NCBI RefSeq assembly: GCF_036588685.1
Contig: NW_026963311.1
Span: forward strand, 744,001-808,000
DNA: 64,000 nucleotides
DNA from: Mytilus trossulus
Lineage: Eukaryota; Mollusca; Bivalvia; Mytilida; Mytilidae
Direction: 5' to 3'
Within the stretch, counting starts at the first letter, position 1, and the number at the start of each line of letters is the position of its first letter. The notes below the pieces were generated by a model, which made no database searches, was not told the DNA's origin, and saw only the letters and a program-made list of their open reading frames with translations. Of the stretch, positions 26,001-37,790 are shown piece by piece. A program made the position numbers and the translations under genes.

Positions 26001-26791
26001 CTATAAAGGGCAATAACTCCTAAAGGGGTCAACTGACCATTTCCGTCATGTTGACTTATTTGTAAATCTTATTTTGTTGAACATTATTGCTGTTTACAGT
26101 TTATCTCTATCTATAATAATATTCAAGATAATAACCAAAAACAGCAAAATTTCTTTAAAATTACCAATTCAGGGGCAGCAACCCAACAACGGGTTGTCTG
26201 ATTCATCTGAAAATTTCAGGGCAGATAGATCTTGACCTGATAAACAATATAAGCCCAGGTCAGATTTGCTCTAAATGCTTTGGTTTTTGAGTTATAAGCC
26301 AAAAACTGCATTTGACCCCTATGTTCTATTTTTAGCAATGGCGACCATGGTTGTTGATAGATCAAAACTTCGGATACAATTTATAAATTAGATACCCTAA
26401 GGAACATTCAGTTAAAGTTTGAAAGTATTTGGCCCAGTAGTTTCAGAGGAGAAGATTCTTGAAATAGTTTACGACGACAGACGACGACGGACGACGACAG
26501 ACGACGACGGACGACGACAGACGACGGACGACAGACGACAGACGACGGACGACGACGGACGCCAAGTGATGGCATAAGCTCACTTGTCCCTTCGGGACAG
26601 GTGAGCTAAAAACTACATCTAGTTTGAACACATTTAAGATCAAAATAAATAGGAGATTAAGACTAACCTGACGTATGGGCATTGACATGGGAACCAGCTA
26701 CGCACAGGCATGTACCCGAGGTGGGTTTAGTTCCCGTTATATTAGCAGCCACAAGGCCGACAAAAACAAATACAAAAGCGAACGACAACAT
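11038..26791 (-). CDS. Secreted SH3b-like / M15-type zinc peptidase, six exons
   Basis: The exons are 26668-26791, 13787-13905, 13391-13445, 12475-12661, 11882-11990 and 11038-11205. All introns are GT-AG, all phases join, and the CDS is 762 bp (253 residues plus TAG). Residues 1-16 form a signal peptide (MLSFAFVFVFVGLVAA). Residues ~28-90 resemble a bacterial-type SH3 (SH3b) domain (GDCYKFHG, YTFYQLQNVHGENLWVAGNY). Residues ~105-253 carry the M15/VanY/hedgehog-type zinc motif: S211-R-H213-Y-N-G216-K-A218-V-D220, and H247-I-H249 near the C-terminus, so the zinc ligands H213, D220 and H249 are all present. Many cysteines (C28, C30, C57, CHSCH at 206-210) fit an extracellular disulfide-rich protein. 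Family members cleave peptidoglycan stem peptides, so a role in digestion of, or defence against, bacteria is inferred. Intron 1 (13906-26667) holds two mobile elements. I do not know a gene name. Confidence 0.88.
14617..17644. mobile_element. 3.0-kb non-autonomous element with 69-bp terminal inverted repeats
   Basis: The left end 14617-14685 (starting CACGGTGGGTATGGTTGTCC) and the right end 17576-17644 are reverse complements over 69 bp with one mismatch. The inner part of the repeat, GTGCTGGTGGGTCCTGA, recurs as further copies just inside the ends: 14995-15057 on the plus strand, and ~17350-17400 and 17550-17580 on the minus strand. A 4-bp AACA on both sides could be a target duplication, but this is weak. 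There is no transposase-like ORF inside. It lies in intron 1 of the SH3b-peptidase gene. Confidence 0.8.
17645..18145. other. Intron sequence between two mobile elements
   Basis: AT-rich sequence of intron 1 of the SH3b-peptidase gene. I see no exon or repeat. Confidence 0.4.
18146..26609 (+). mobile_element. 8.5-kb hairpin-ended Helitron-like element with ~16 copies of a 502-bp unit
   Basis: The left end carries a hairpin GGCTCT-CA-AGAGCC (18151-18164) followed by TGAATCGCTCACCTTA. The body is a tandem array with a period of 502 bp; the marker CCTAAAGGGGTCAACTGACC is at 18490, 18991, 19493, 19995, 20497, 20999 and onward to ~26020. It ends in a GACGACGG microsatellite (26470-26560) and a hairpin at 26577-26607 (AGCTCACTTGTCCC, TTC, GGGACAGGTGAGCT), then CTAA. 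Internal units are nearly identical, while those at the two ends are more diverged. There is no helicase or other ORF, so it is non-autonomous. It lies in intron 1 of the SH3b-peptidase gene, only ~60 bp from the exon 1 donor site. Confidence 0.85.
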
Positions 26792-26914
26792 TATTCCAGA
26801 TTTTCGTCCAAGGCTTCCTTCTTGAATATGTCCAAAACAAGCTTTTAAAAGTCACGCACCTGCTTATCTGTCAAGATAAACCGAATAATATCATGAAACT
26901 ATGTACAATCATGA

Positions 26915-26923
26915 CTTTATATA
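26915..26923 (-). promoter_or_regulatory. TATA box of the SH3b-peptidase gene
   Basis: On the minus strand TATATAAAG lies about 125 bp upstream of the start codon at 26791. A start site about 30 bp downstream would give a 5' UTR of roughly 95 bp without an intron. The call rests on sequence and position. Confidence 0.5.
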
Positions 26924-26929
26924 CTTCTA

Positions 26930-27951
26930 TCTTTAGAAAATCTGTAAAGGAAAAGACAATGTGGTTTTATATGACTGAGATATATAAGAACACAATTTCT
27001 TTACACTTAAACGAGAAAGGTCATATGCGAATCATCATATGTTGATCTTCCTCGCTTCACTCAGGTAATTTTTCCCAAATAATAAAAAAAAAATCACAAA
27101 AAAGAGGAAGTCAATTTGTATGCATTATTAATATACAGGAAGAAAAAGTAGGAAATTTTTACGTTCTTTTAAATGTATATTATTATGTTCCTCATATGAA
27201 TTTTAACAAAGCACTTTTAGAGGGTCTGGCTGAGGCCCCCCAATTCAATTATTTATTCTGATTTTTAAAACAATTTTTCTCTATCTTTTTTACATTATTC
27301 TCTATTCTTTAAAGTTAAGTAACTAGTAATTATTCTCTATCCTTTTTTTGTTTTGGCATACTTTTCCATCCTTTTTGTGTTGTTAACCCCATTTAGACCC
27401 TTATTAATCCGTACGGTATAATACATTAAATACATACCCCTGACATGTTATCAAAACCAAAAGTCTGCTGGTGATACCTGGCTTCTTAGGAAGTCAAGAT
27501 GCATGTGGTCGGTATATTTTAATAGTTTATGTGACAATTGATGTGTACGAAATTGTGTTTTTCCTTTTAATATATCTAATACTGTTAGCCATTAAATTTT
27601 ATTCCAGTTTTTTGTTGTCCTAGATACAAATGTATGCAGTCAATATTTGCCATTCAGTTTTTAGCAATCAAGAAACATACAAAATGAAACTTTGTACAGA
27701 TTTGGTATATAGAACGATCATTGTAGATTGAGTACTTTGTTCACTTTGTAGATGTGCATGTATTGTTTATTGTGTTTAAGTATTGAGTCAGTGAAGGGAT
27801 CAAGAAACAACTATGAACCATTAGATATCAAATAGTATAATATGAATATGTAAGCATTTATAGAACACCGTACGGCTGTGGCGGAATTTATTTCCATAGT
27901 AATAATGTTCCAAGATCTTAAAAATGTGAATATTTTCATCCATTGCAGTAA
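26930..27951. other. Upstream intergenic region, no recognised gene
   Basis: AT-rich sequence with no ORF, tandem repeat or RNA gene that I recognise. The part next to the TATA box may hold regulatory sites of the SH3b-peptidase gene. Confidence 0.4.
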
Positions 27952-28165
27952 GGGGGCTTCGGTAGCCTAGTGGTCTTAGTAGTTTCTCCTGAAATCACTA
28001 GACAGTCAACACGTGCACTGAGGTTGAGACTTCGAACTACGCTCGTGCGGGTGCACTCGACTCCAATCTTAATTGACTAGAATTGTCACCCCACCAATCA
28101 AAACTGGCCGCCACGAAATAACCCAAAAGCGGTGCTTAAAGTGAGGTTAAAACACATCAAATCAA
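27952..28165 (+). mobile_element. tRNA-derived SINE of bivalve type
   Basis: An A-box-like GGTAGCCTAGTGGTCTTAG and a B-box-like GGTTGAGACTTCGAACTAC are followed by a conserved body (TGCACTCGACTCCAATCTT, AATTGTCACCCCACCAATC). It ends with a tail domain CTGGCCGCCACGAAATAACC and AAAGCGGTGCTTAAAGTG, and then short CAAAT-rich repeats. Compared with the form I remember from bivalves, a middle segment is missing, so this copy has an internal deletion. Confidence 0.75.
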
Positions 28166-28516
28166 ATTCCACTGGTTTACATTTAATTTATCATAAATAG
28201 GTGTAACACCACTAATTCAGGCCCGGCCAGAAAGCACATACCAGAAAGTAGTACATATTTAACACAAAATAGTTCCTACGCATGAGTGTAACTTTCAAAA
28301 TATGTAGAATATTTAGGTATTTTTGGTATCAAATAAAAGCTGAAGGACTGGTGAGCATTGTAGGACACTTTTGGACTTTTAATTCTGAATATTAAAAAAA
28401 CTGCAAAAAATTTTAAAAAGAGGGTACATTTTGTCTGTTTGTCAGATCTGAAGTACATGTTTTGGTACATCTGAAGTTCCGGGAACCAGTTCTTTCTTAT
28501 ATGCCATGTAAGGTAT
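28166..28516. other. No recognised feature
   Basis: Flanking sequence between the SINE and the left end of the foldback-like structure. Confidence 0.35.
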
Positions 28517-29384
28517 GGTAAGCGGAAGAAGGGATCCCGTAGACCGCCCTACGTCACGAATCATGAATTATGCATATTCTATTTATAGGCTATTTATAAA
28601 CGATTCTGAAAATACTTATTCTAAAAATAGAATATTCTCAACATGTACAACTATTAAAATAAACGACTCAAAATCATTATCTTTCATGTAACACGGTGAA
28701 TTTGCTTTATTTATTTTTTATCACATGAAAAAAGGAAAATGTACCGCATTACAGTAGCATATATCATTGTGAAAAAATATATATACAGATTCCTTTATAA
28801 AATACATAGATACATTTGATATAGATATGATAAACAGTAGTACTTTAAAAGTGCCTTAATTATGTTGTAAAGACCTGCAAATGTCACATGCACGTGGTCC
28901 CATGGCTTTGGATGTACTATGGAATTAATAATATTTGTATTATCCGTTTAAAAGAGTATTTTTATGTAGGCAAATTGAAAAAAAAGATATAGCCTACACA
29001 TGTTAAACATATTACACGTACTAAATTAAGGCTTTACAGGAGTGTGAGAGGATGTTTAAACTGGTCTGCGTTTAAATAAACGAATCTGTAATCTGACCCC
29101 CTGTTGTCTGACCATTCTACTATAGCGGGACGTTCTATAGGAACCATTGTTACTTGTTTACAATAAAGCTATGTGAGGGCGTTCTACATGATCCCCTGTT
29201 GTATGAACCCTGTATATTTACTACAGAACGTTCTATAGGATTCCTTATATTGTTTGTTTATCATGTATACACTAAAGGACGTTCTACAGGATCCCCTGGG
29301 CAGTCTACAGGATCCATTGTTGTCTGAATATTATATATATATATATATATCTAGTATAGTATAGAACGTTCTATAGGAACAAGT

Positions 29385-30595
29385 TTCTGGTCAGGATTCT
29401 TCTGAAAAAGCTCATACCAAATTTATGAAATACATTCTTGGTGTAAACAGAAAGTCAAGTAATATAACTGTAATGTCAGAGATTCGTAGAATTCCTTTGT
29501 ATTTTACTATAAATTTATCAATGTAAAAATATTGTCATACATAAAATAAAAAAAAGAAGATGTGGTATAATTGCCAATGAGACAACTATCCACAGAGACC
29601 AAAATGAAACAAATATTAACAACTATAGGTCACCATACGGCCTTCAACAACGAGCAAAGCCCATACCGCATAGTCAGATATAAAAGGGCCCGATAAGACA
29701 ATGTAAAACAATTCAAACGAGAAAACTAACGGCCTTATTTATGTAAAAAAATGAACGAAAAACAAATTTGTAGACTGGAACGTTGGAAAGAAAGATTATT
29801 ATTTGATGCATTTATATGTTTTAAACATACAGTTACATAGTTCTTATGGTATTCTAGTATAGATTATATTCAGAGAGAGATTGAATTACCTTTTGACCAA
29901 ACAATTGGTTCTTTATGTCAGTATGTTAAAAATAAACTATGTAAAAGTTATTTCACATTTTGGAATAAACTGAAGTATCAAACAATTAACTCCGAAAAAG
30001 GGAAAAATTGTTTTAAAAAAGAAAATATTTAGAATTACAGGACCTTAAAAAAAGACAGTCAATTTGTAAATTAAGAACAAACGCTCACTCTTTAAAAATT
30101 GAGACAAACAGATATTAAAAAAAACATATAGAAAGAATTGAGCGTCTTTGTTCTAATTGCTCACTCAGTAAAGGTGAAGATGAGCTTCATTTTTTATTAG
30201 AATGCCCTCTTTATGATATTCAAAGGGACGATTTTTCCAAGACATTTCTAACAATTGTTAGAATTTTATAAATTTAAAATCTTCTAAATTTTTATGGCTC
30301 TTGACCCCAAAAAATGTTACTCTTATGGAAAAACTGGGCTGTTCTATTGGTGACTGTTTTGAATTAAGGAGATCAAGTATGAACTCTGACACTAAGTCAA
30401 GTAAACAATTTGAGAATAAATACATAATTTATATAATGTAATTTTATTAGTTTTTGGCTTGATTCTGACCAATGCTCATTTTCCAAATATATATGTGTAC
30501 GCCTCTATTACTGTTGTTGTTACCAATTATGTAAATCAATTGTATCTGATTTTATGCCCTTTATGGGCACTGTAATTTTGGAGAAAAATATATAT
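29385..30595 (+). pseudogene. LINE ORF2 3' remnant, interrupted
   Basis: Decayed coding sequence of the C-terminal part of a non-LTR retrotransposon protein. An upstream piece (29400-29530) reads as TKFMKYILGVNRKSSNITVM. A downstream piece (29775-30260) includes LRTNAHSLKIETNRY and, after a frameshift, a CxxC...H....C knuckle (LCSNCSLSKGEDELHFLLEC). The 3' end reads ATGCCCTTTATGGGCACTGT, then TTTTGGAGAAAAATA. Frameshifts and stops make it inactive. Another repeat is inserted at 29555-29770. It sits inside the satellite arm, so it inserted after that array had formed. Confidence 0.75.
29555..29770 (+). repeat. Dispersed repeat inserted in the LINE remnant
   Basis: Contains GATGTGGTATAATTGCCAAT, GAGACAACTATCCACAGAGA, AACAACTATAGGTCACCATA, AAGCCCATACCGCATAGTCA and ATGAACGAAAAACAAAT. 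The same series is found at 37547-37790 and, in pieces, at 7135 and 10350. No coding potential. Confidence 0.65.
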
Positions 30596-33500
30596 AGGAT
30601 CTCATATTGTTTGTTTATCATGTATTATACTAAAGGGCGTGTTCTCCAGATCCCCTGTTGTCTGAATATTATATATTAACTATATAACGTTCTATAGGAT
30701 ACCCTATTGTTTGTTTTTGATGTATCTACTAGGCTAAGAGAACGTTCTAAAGAATCCCCTGTTGTTTGTTTATTATGTTTATACTAGAGGACTCTCTACA
30801 GGATCCCTTGGTCGGTCTTTTGGGATTCCCTGTTTTCTCAACATTATATATAAACTATAGAACGTTCTATAGGATACCCTATTGCTTGTTTCTAGTGTAT
30901 CTACTAGGCCAAGAGAACGTTTTACAGGATCCCCTGTTGTTTGTTTTCCAAGTGTATACTATAGGGCGTTCTACAGGATCCCATAGGCGGTCTACAGGAT
31001 CCCTTGTTTTCTCAACATTATATATATACTATAAGACGTATATGATCCCCTGTTGTTTGTTTTTCAAGTATATACTATAGGGCGTTCTACAGAATACCTG
31101 AGCGATCTACAGGATACCCTGTTTATAAAAATTATGCATTTAAGATAGTACTTTCAATAGGTTCCCCTGTTGTTTGCCTATCATGTATATACTATAAGGC
31201 TTTCTATAGAATCCCTTGGTTGGTCTACAGGATCTTCTCTTTTTCAACATTATATATCTACTATAAGACGTTCTATAGGGTCCCCTGTTGTTTGTTTAAT
31301 ATGTTTATACTATAGGGCGTTCTACAGTATCCCCTGGGCGGTCTGCAGGATCCCCTGTTTTCTCAACATTATTTATTTACTATAAGACGTTCTACAAGTT
31401 CCCCTGTTGTTTGTTGTTCATCTTTATACTATAGGGCGTTCTACAGTATCCCCCGGGCGGTCTGCAGGATCCCCTGTTTTCTCAACATTAATTATCAACT
31501 ATAAGACGTTCTATAGGATCCCCTTTTTTTGTTAATCAAGTATATACTAAAGGGCGTTCTACAGGATCCCTTGGGCGGTCTGCAGGATCCCCTGTTGTTT
31601 ATTGTTCGTGTTGATACTATAGGGCGTTCTACAGTATCCCCTTGGCGGTCTGCAGGATCCCCTGTTTTCTCAACATTATTTATTTACTGTAAGACGATCT
31701 ACAGGATTCCCTGTTGTTTGTTTTTCAAGTGTATACTATATATAGGGCGTTCTACAGGATCCCCTAGGCGGTCTGCAGGATCCCCTGTTTTCTCAACATT
31801 AATTATCTACTATAAGACGTTCAATAGGATCCCCTTTTTTTTGTTAATCAAGTATATACGAAAGGGCGTTCTACAGGATCCATTGGGCGATCTGCAGGAT
31901 CCCCTGTTATTTATTGTTCGTGTTTATACTATAGGGCGTTCTACAGTATCCCTTGGGCGGTCTGCAGGATCCCCTGTTATTCTTACATTATTTATTTACT
32001 GTAAAACAATCTACAGGATTCCCTGTTGTTTGTTTTTCAAGCGTATACTATAGGGCGTTCTACAGGATCCCCTAGGCGGTCTGCAGGATCCCCTGTTTTC
32101 TCAACATTATATATCTACTATAGGACGTTCTATGGGGTCCTCTGTTGTTTGTTGTTCATCTTTATACTACAGGGCGTTCTACAGTATCCCCCGGGCGGTC
32201 TACAGGATCCCCTGTTTTCTCAACATTTATTATCTACTATAAAACGTTCTATAGGATCCCCTTTTTTGTTAATCAAGTATATACTAAAGGGCGTTCTACA
32301 GGATCCCTTGGGTGGTCTGCAGGATCCCCTGTTGCCTTAACATTATATATCTACTAAAGGACGTTCTATAAGACCCCCTGTTGTTTATTTTTGTTGTTCA
32401 TGTTTATACTATAGGGCGTTCTACAGGATCCCCTAGGCGGTCTGCAGGATCCCCTGTTTTCTCAACATTAATTATCAACTATAAGACGTTCAATAGGATC
32501 CCCTTTTTTTAATTTATCAAGTATATACTTAAGGGCGTTCCACAGGATCCTTTGGGCGGTCTGCAGGATCCCCTGTTGTTTATTGTTCGTGTTTAAACTA
32601 TAGGGCGTTCTACAGTATTCCCTGGGTGTTCTGCAGGATCCCCTGTCTTCTTTACATTATTTATTTAATTTAAGACGATCTACAGGATTCCCTGTTGTTT
32701 GTTTTTCAATTGTATACTATGTCTAGGGCGTTCTACAGGATCCCATAGGCGGTTCTGCAGGATCCCCTGTTTTCTCAACATTATATATATATATATATAT
32801 CTACTATAGGACGTTCTATAGGGTCCTCTGTTGTTTGTTGTTCATCTTTATACTATATGGCGTTCTACAGTATTCCCCGGCGGTCTGCAGGATCCCCTGT
32901 TTTCTCAACATTAATTATCTACTATAAGACGTTCTATAGGATCCCCTTTTTTTATAATCAAGTATATATAAAAGGGCGTTCTACAGGATCACTTGGGCGG
33001 TCTGCAGGATCCCCTGTTGTCTTAACATTATATATCTACTATAGGACGTTCTATAAGACCCCCTGTTGTTTATTTTTGTTGTTCATGTTTATACTATAGG
33101 GCGTTCTACAGTTTCCCCTGGGCGGTCTACAGGATCCCCTGTTTTTTCAACATTAATTATCAACTATAAGATGTTCAATAGGATCCCCTTTTTTGTTAAT
33201 CAAGTATATACTAAAGGGCGTTCTACAGTTTCCCCTGGGCGGTCTACAGGATCCCCTGTTTTTTCAACATTAATTATCAACTATAAGACGTTCAATAGGA
33301 TCCCCTTTTTTGCTAATCAAGTATATACTAAAGGGCGTTTTACAGGATCCCTTGGGCGATCTGCAGGATCCCCAGTTGTTTATTGTTCGTGTTTATACTA
33401 TAGGGCGTTCTACAGTATCCCCTGGGCGGTCTGCAGGATCCCCTGTTTTCTCAACATTATTTATTTACTGTAAGACGATCTACAGGATTCCCTGTTGTTT

Positions 33501-36500
33501 GTTTTTCAAGCGTATACTATGTGAGGGCGTTCTACAGGATCCCCTAGGCGGTCTGCAGGATCCCCTGTTTTCTCAACATTATATATCTACTAAAGGACGT
33601 TCTATGGGGTCCTCTGTTGTTTGTTGTTCATCTTTATACTACAGGGCGTTCTACAGTATCCCCCGGGTTGTCTGCAGGATCCCCTGTTTTCTCAACATTA
33701 ATTATCAACTATAAGACGTTCTATAGAATCCCCTTTTTTTGTTAATCAAGTATATACTAAAGGGCAGTCTACAGGATCCTTTGGGCGGTCTGCAGGATCC
33801 CCTGTTGTTTATTGTTCGTGTTTATACTATAGGGCGTTCTACAGTATCCCCTGGGTGTTCTGCAGGATCCCCTGTCTTCTTTACATTATTTATTTACTGT
33901 AAGACGATCTACAGGATTCCCTGTTGTTTGTTTTTCAAGTGTATACTATGTATAGGGCGTTCTACAGGATCCCATAGGCGGTCTGCAGGATCCCCTGTTT
34001 TCTCAACATTATATATATATATATCTACTATAGGACGTTCTAAAGGGTCCTCTGTTGTTTGTTGTTCATCTTTATACTATATGGCGTTCTACAGTATCCC
34101 CCGGGCGGTCTGCAGGATCCCCTGTTTTCTCAACATTAATTATCTACTATAAGACGTTCTATAGGATCCCCCTTTTTTTATAATCAAGTATATACTAAAG
34201 GGCGTTCTACAGGATCACTAGGGCGGTCTGCAGGAACCCCTGTTGTCTTAACATTATATATCTACTATAGGACGTTCTATAAGACCCCCTGTTGTTTATT
34301 TTTGTTGTTCATGTTTATACTATAGGGCGTTATACAGTTTCCCTTGGGCGGTCTACAGGATCCCCTGTTTTCTCAACATTAGTTATGTACTATAAGACGT
34401 TCTTTAGGATCCCCTGTTGTTTATTTTCAAGTATATACTATAGGGCGTTCTACAGGATCCCTTGTTGTCTTAACATCATATATCTACTATAGGACGTTCA
34501 GAAGACTGTTTTTCAAGGCTATACTATAGGGCGTTCTACATGATTCCATTGCACGGTCTACAGGGTCCCCTGTTGTTTATGAAAATTATGCAATTAAGAT
34601 AGGACATTCTAGAGGTTCCCCTGTTGTTTATTTATCATGTATATACTATTAGGCTTTCTACAGGACCACTTGGTTGTTCTGCAGGATCCCCTGTTTTCTC
34701 AACATTATATATGTACTATATGACGTTCTATGATCTCCCTGTTGTTTGTTGTTCGTGTTTATACTATAGGGCGTTCTACAGTATCCTCTGGGCGGTGTGC
34801 GGGATACCCTCTTTTCTCAGCATTATTTATCTACTATACGACGGTCTATAGGATCCCCTGTTGTTTGTTGTTCATTCACTTGGCGGTCTACACAATCCCC
34901 TGTTGTCTGAACATTATACATTTACTAAAGGACGTCCTATAAGAGCCCCTATCGATTGTTTTTCATGTTTATACTACAGGTCGTTCTACAGGATCCTCTT
35001 TTGTTTAAAATAATCCATCTGAGATAGGAAATTCTGTAGGTCCCTCTGTAGTTTGTTTTTCATGTATATACTATAAGGCTTTTATGATCCCTTGAGCGGT
35101 CTGCAGGATCTCCTTTTTTCTCAACGTTAAATATCTAAAATAGGATCCCCTGCTGGTGTTGTTCGTGTTTATTTTATAGGGCGTTCTACAGTATACTCTT
35201 TTGTCTGAACATTATATATCTACTATAAAACGTTTTATAGAATTCCATATATTGTTTGTTTATTATGTATAGGATCCCCTGTTGTCTGAACATTATATAT
35301 CTACTATAGAACGTTCTATATGATCCCCTATTGTTTATTTATCGTGTATATACTAAGGGGCGTTCTACAGGATCCCCTGGGCGGTCTACAGAATCCCCTG
35401 TTGTCTGAACATATATTTACTAAAGGACGCTATACAGGGTCCCCTCTTGTTTGAATATTATACATCTACTATGGGACGTTCTATATAGGTTAGACTGTTG
35501 TTTGTTTTTCATGTATATATTACGGGGAGTTCTACATGATCCCCTGAACATCCAAGGGTCGGTCTTCGGGATAGGTTAATAGTTGTGTATCTGCTATAGG
35601 GCGTTCCATGTAGAATCTCCGAAGGACATTCTTTGGGATAACCGGGTCGGTCTATAGGAGCCTTGTTGTTTGTGCACCATGTATCTATTAGAGGGCGTTC
35701 TATAAGATCCCTTGTGGTTTAATAATTATGTATCTGCTATAGGGCGTTCTATTGGATCCTTGGGGCGGTCTATAGGATCCCTTGTTGGTTGTTCATCATG
35801 TATCTATAACAGGTTATTCTATAGGATCCCCAGGTCGGTGAATATGATTCCTGTTGTTTGTTAAACATGTTTCTTCCAGAGGGTGTTTTATAAAATGCTA
35901 GGGTCGGTCTATATAGGAGCCCTGTGGTTTAATAGTTGTGTATCTGTATAGGGCGTTCTATAGGATCCCCGGGGCGGTCTATAGGATCCCATTGTTTGGT
36001 TATCATGTATTCACTAGATTTATCTACTAGAGAGCGTTTTAATTGATCCCCTGTTGTGTCTATAGGATAACCTGTTATGTTATAATCGTGTATCTGCTAT
36101 ATGATCCCCTGTTGTTTGTTCAACATGTTTCTTGTAGAGGGTGTTCCATAAACCTCAGGGTCGGTCTATGGGAGCCCTGTAGTTTTTTCATCATGTATCT
36201 ATTACAGGGAGTTATATATATGCTCCCATGGGCGGTCGATATGACCCCCTGTGGTTTAATAGTTGTATATATGTATTGGGCGTTCTATAGGATGCCCTGT
36301 TGGTTGTTAATCATGAATATATAACAGGTTGTTTTATAGGATCCCCTGGGCGGTCTATAGGACCCCGTATTGTTTAATAATCGCGCATCTGCTATAGGGA
36401 ATTCTTTGGGAACCCCGGGTCGGTCCATAGGATCCTCTGTTGTTTGTTCAACATGTTTCTTCTAGAGGGTGTTCCATAAAATCCCAGGGTCTGTCTATAG

Positions 36501-37069
36501 TACCGGAGCCCTGTAGTTTTTTCATCATGGATCTATTAGAGGGCGTTATATATATGATCCCATAGGCGTTCCATAGGATCCATTGTGGTTTAATAATTGT
36601 GTATCTGCTATAGGGCATTCTATTGGATCCCCGGGGCGGTCAATAGGATCCCCTGTTGGTTGTGCATCATGTATCTATAATAGGTTGTTGTATACGATCC
36701 CCTGGGCGGTCTATAGGATCCTGTTTTGTTTAATAATCGCGCATATTCTATAGTGCGTTCTATATGATCCCCGGGTCTATCTATAGAATCCCCTATTGCA
36801 TTGTTTAATTACCTTGCATCTGATATAGAGCGTTCTATGGTATCCCTTTTCTGATTTATAGTCTTACCTGTCTGAAAGTTTCAAAGCCATTGTCCCAGTA
36901 GAAATCCAAATATATGCATTTTCTCAATGTCGGATATTTTTATTGACTGTACAATCGCTTGCACGTTTACTGTAATATCACTCGGAGCCTTCCTGTACAA
37001 TCACTTTGAGCTTTCTTGTAGAATTGCTTGGCCAAATATATTATTGCATTGGTTGTTTCTTGCTGTCCT

Positions 37070-37425
37070 ATTATAGTTATGCGTTTGCTTTTCTACATTG
37101 GCTGGAGGTATAGGGGAGGGTTGAGATATCATAAACATGTTTAACCCCGCCGCATTTTTGGGCATGTCCCAAGTTAGGAGCCTCTGGTCTTTGTTAGTCT
37201 TGTATTATTTTAATTTTAGTTTCTTGTGTACAATTTGGAAATTAGTATGGCGTTCATTATCACTGAACTAGTATATAATGTGTAGGGGCCAGCTGAAGGA
37301 CGCCTCCGAGTTCGGGTATTTCTCGTTACATTGAAGACTTGTTGGTGACCTTCTGCTGTTGTTTTTTCTATAGTCGGGTTGTTGTCTTTTTGATACATTC
37401 CCCATTTCCATTCTCAATTTTATCT
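37070..37425 (+). mobile_element. Penelope-like family B, 3' fragment
   Basis: Blocks GGGGAGGGTTGAGATATCAT, GGAGCCTCTGGTCTTTGTTA, GGCGTTCATTATCACTGAAC and CCATTTCCATTCTCAATTTT match the inverted 3' ends at 4666 and 54579. Strongly 5'-truncated. Confidence 0.75.
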
Positions 37426-37546
37426 ATGGTATTTGAAGTGAAAATAAGCACAAAACCAGTCATTTTGACAATTAAGATTCTATCAAGGAACCCTTTTAAG
37501 GTGACCATATCAGAGGCAAAAACAAAATGTGTACAATAGATATAAA

Positions 37547-37790
37547 AAAAGGTGTTGTATGATTGCAGAGAGACAACTTTCCAAAAAAGTCCAAAAAGAC
37601 ACAGAAACTACCAACTATATGTCACCGTGCGGTCGTCAACAATGAACAAAGCCCATACCGCATAGTCAGCTATAAAATGCCCCGAAATAACAATGCAAAT
37701 CGAGAAAACAAACGGCTTATTTATGTACAAAAAATGAACGAAAAACAAATACGTAACACCTAAGCAAACAACCACTGAATACATATACAA
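37547..37790 (+). repeat. Dispersed mussel repeat
   Basis: A copy of the family at 29555-29770: AGAGACAACTTTCCAAAAAA, AACTATATGTCACCGTGCGG, AAAGCCCATACCGCATAGTC, AACAAACGGCTTATTTATGT. The overlapping short open frames are not genes. Confidence 0.6.

Larger units (their letters stand above)
29118..36850 (+). repeat. GGATCC satellite array, forward arm 1
   Basis: Repeated units of about 60-120 bp are built from GGGCGTTCTACAGGATCCCC, GGGCGGTCTACAGGATCCCC, TGTTGTTTGTT and a TATATATCTACTATAGGACG block. From ~35.5 kb the array shifts to a related subfamily (GGGGCGGTCTATAGGATCCC, TTGGTTGTTCATCATGTATC). Open frames of up to 174 codons (31529-32053) come from the scarcity of stop codons in the unit and are not genes. 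It is interrupted by a LINE remnant at 29385-30595. Confidence 0.9.

Noticed and set aside
27952..28030. A functional tRNA gene
   Set aside because: A- and B-box-like parts are present, but the sequence continues into a conserved SINE body and tail, and the tRNA part cannot form a clean cloverleaf by eye.
28509..28516. Target duplication flanking the foldback-like element
   Set aside because: The 8 bp before 28517 (TAAGGTAT) do not match GATCATCC after 42789, so no duplication can be claimed.
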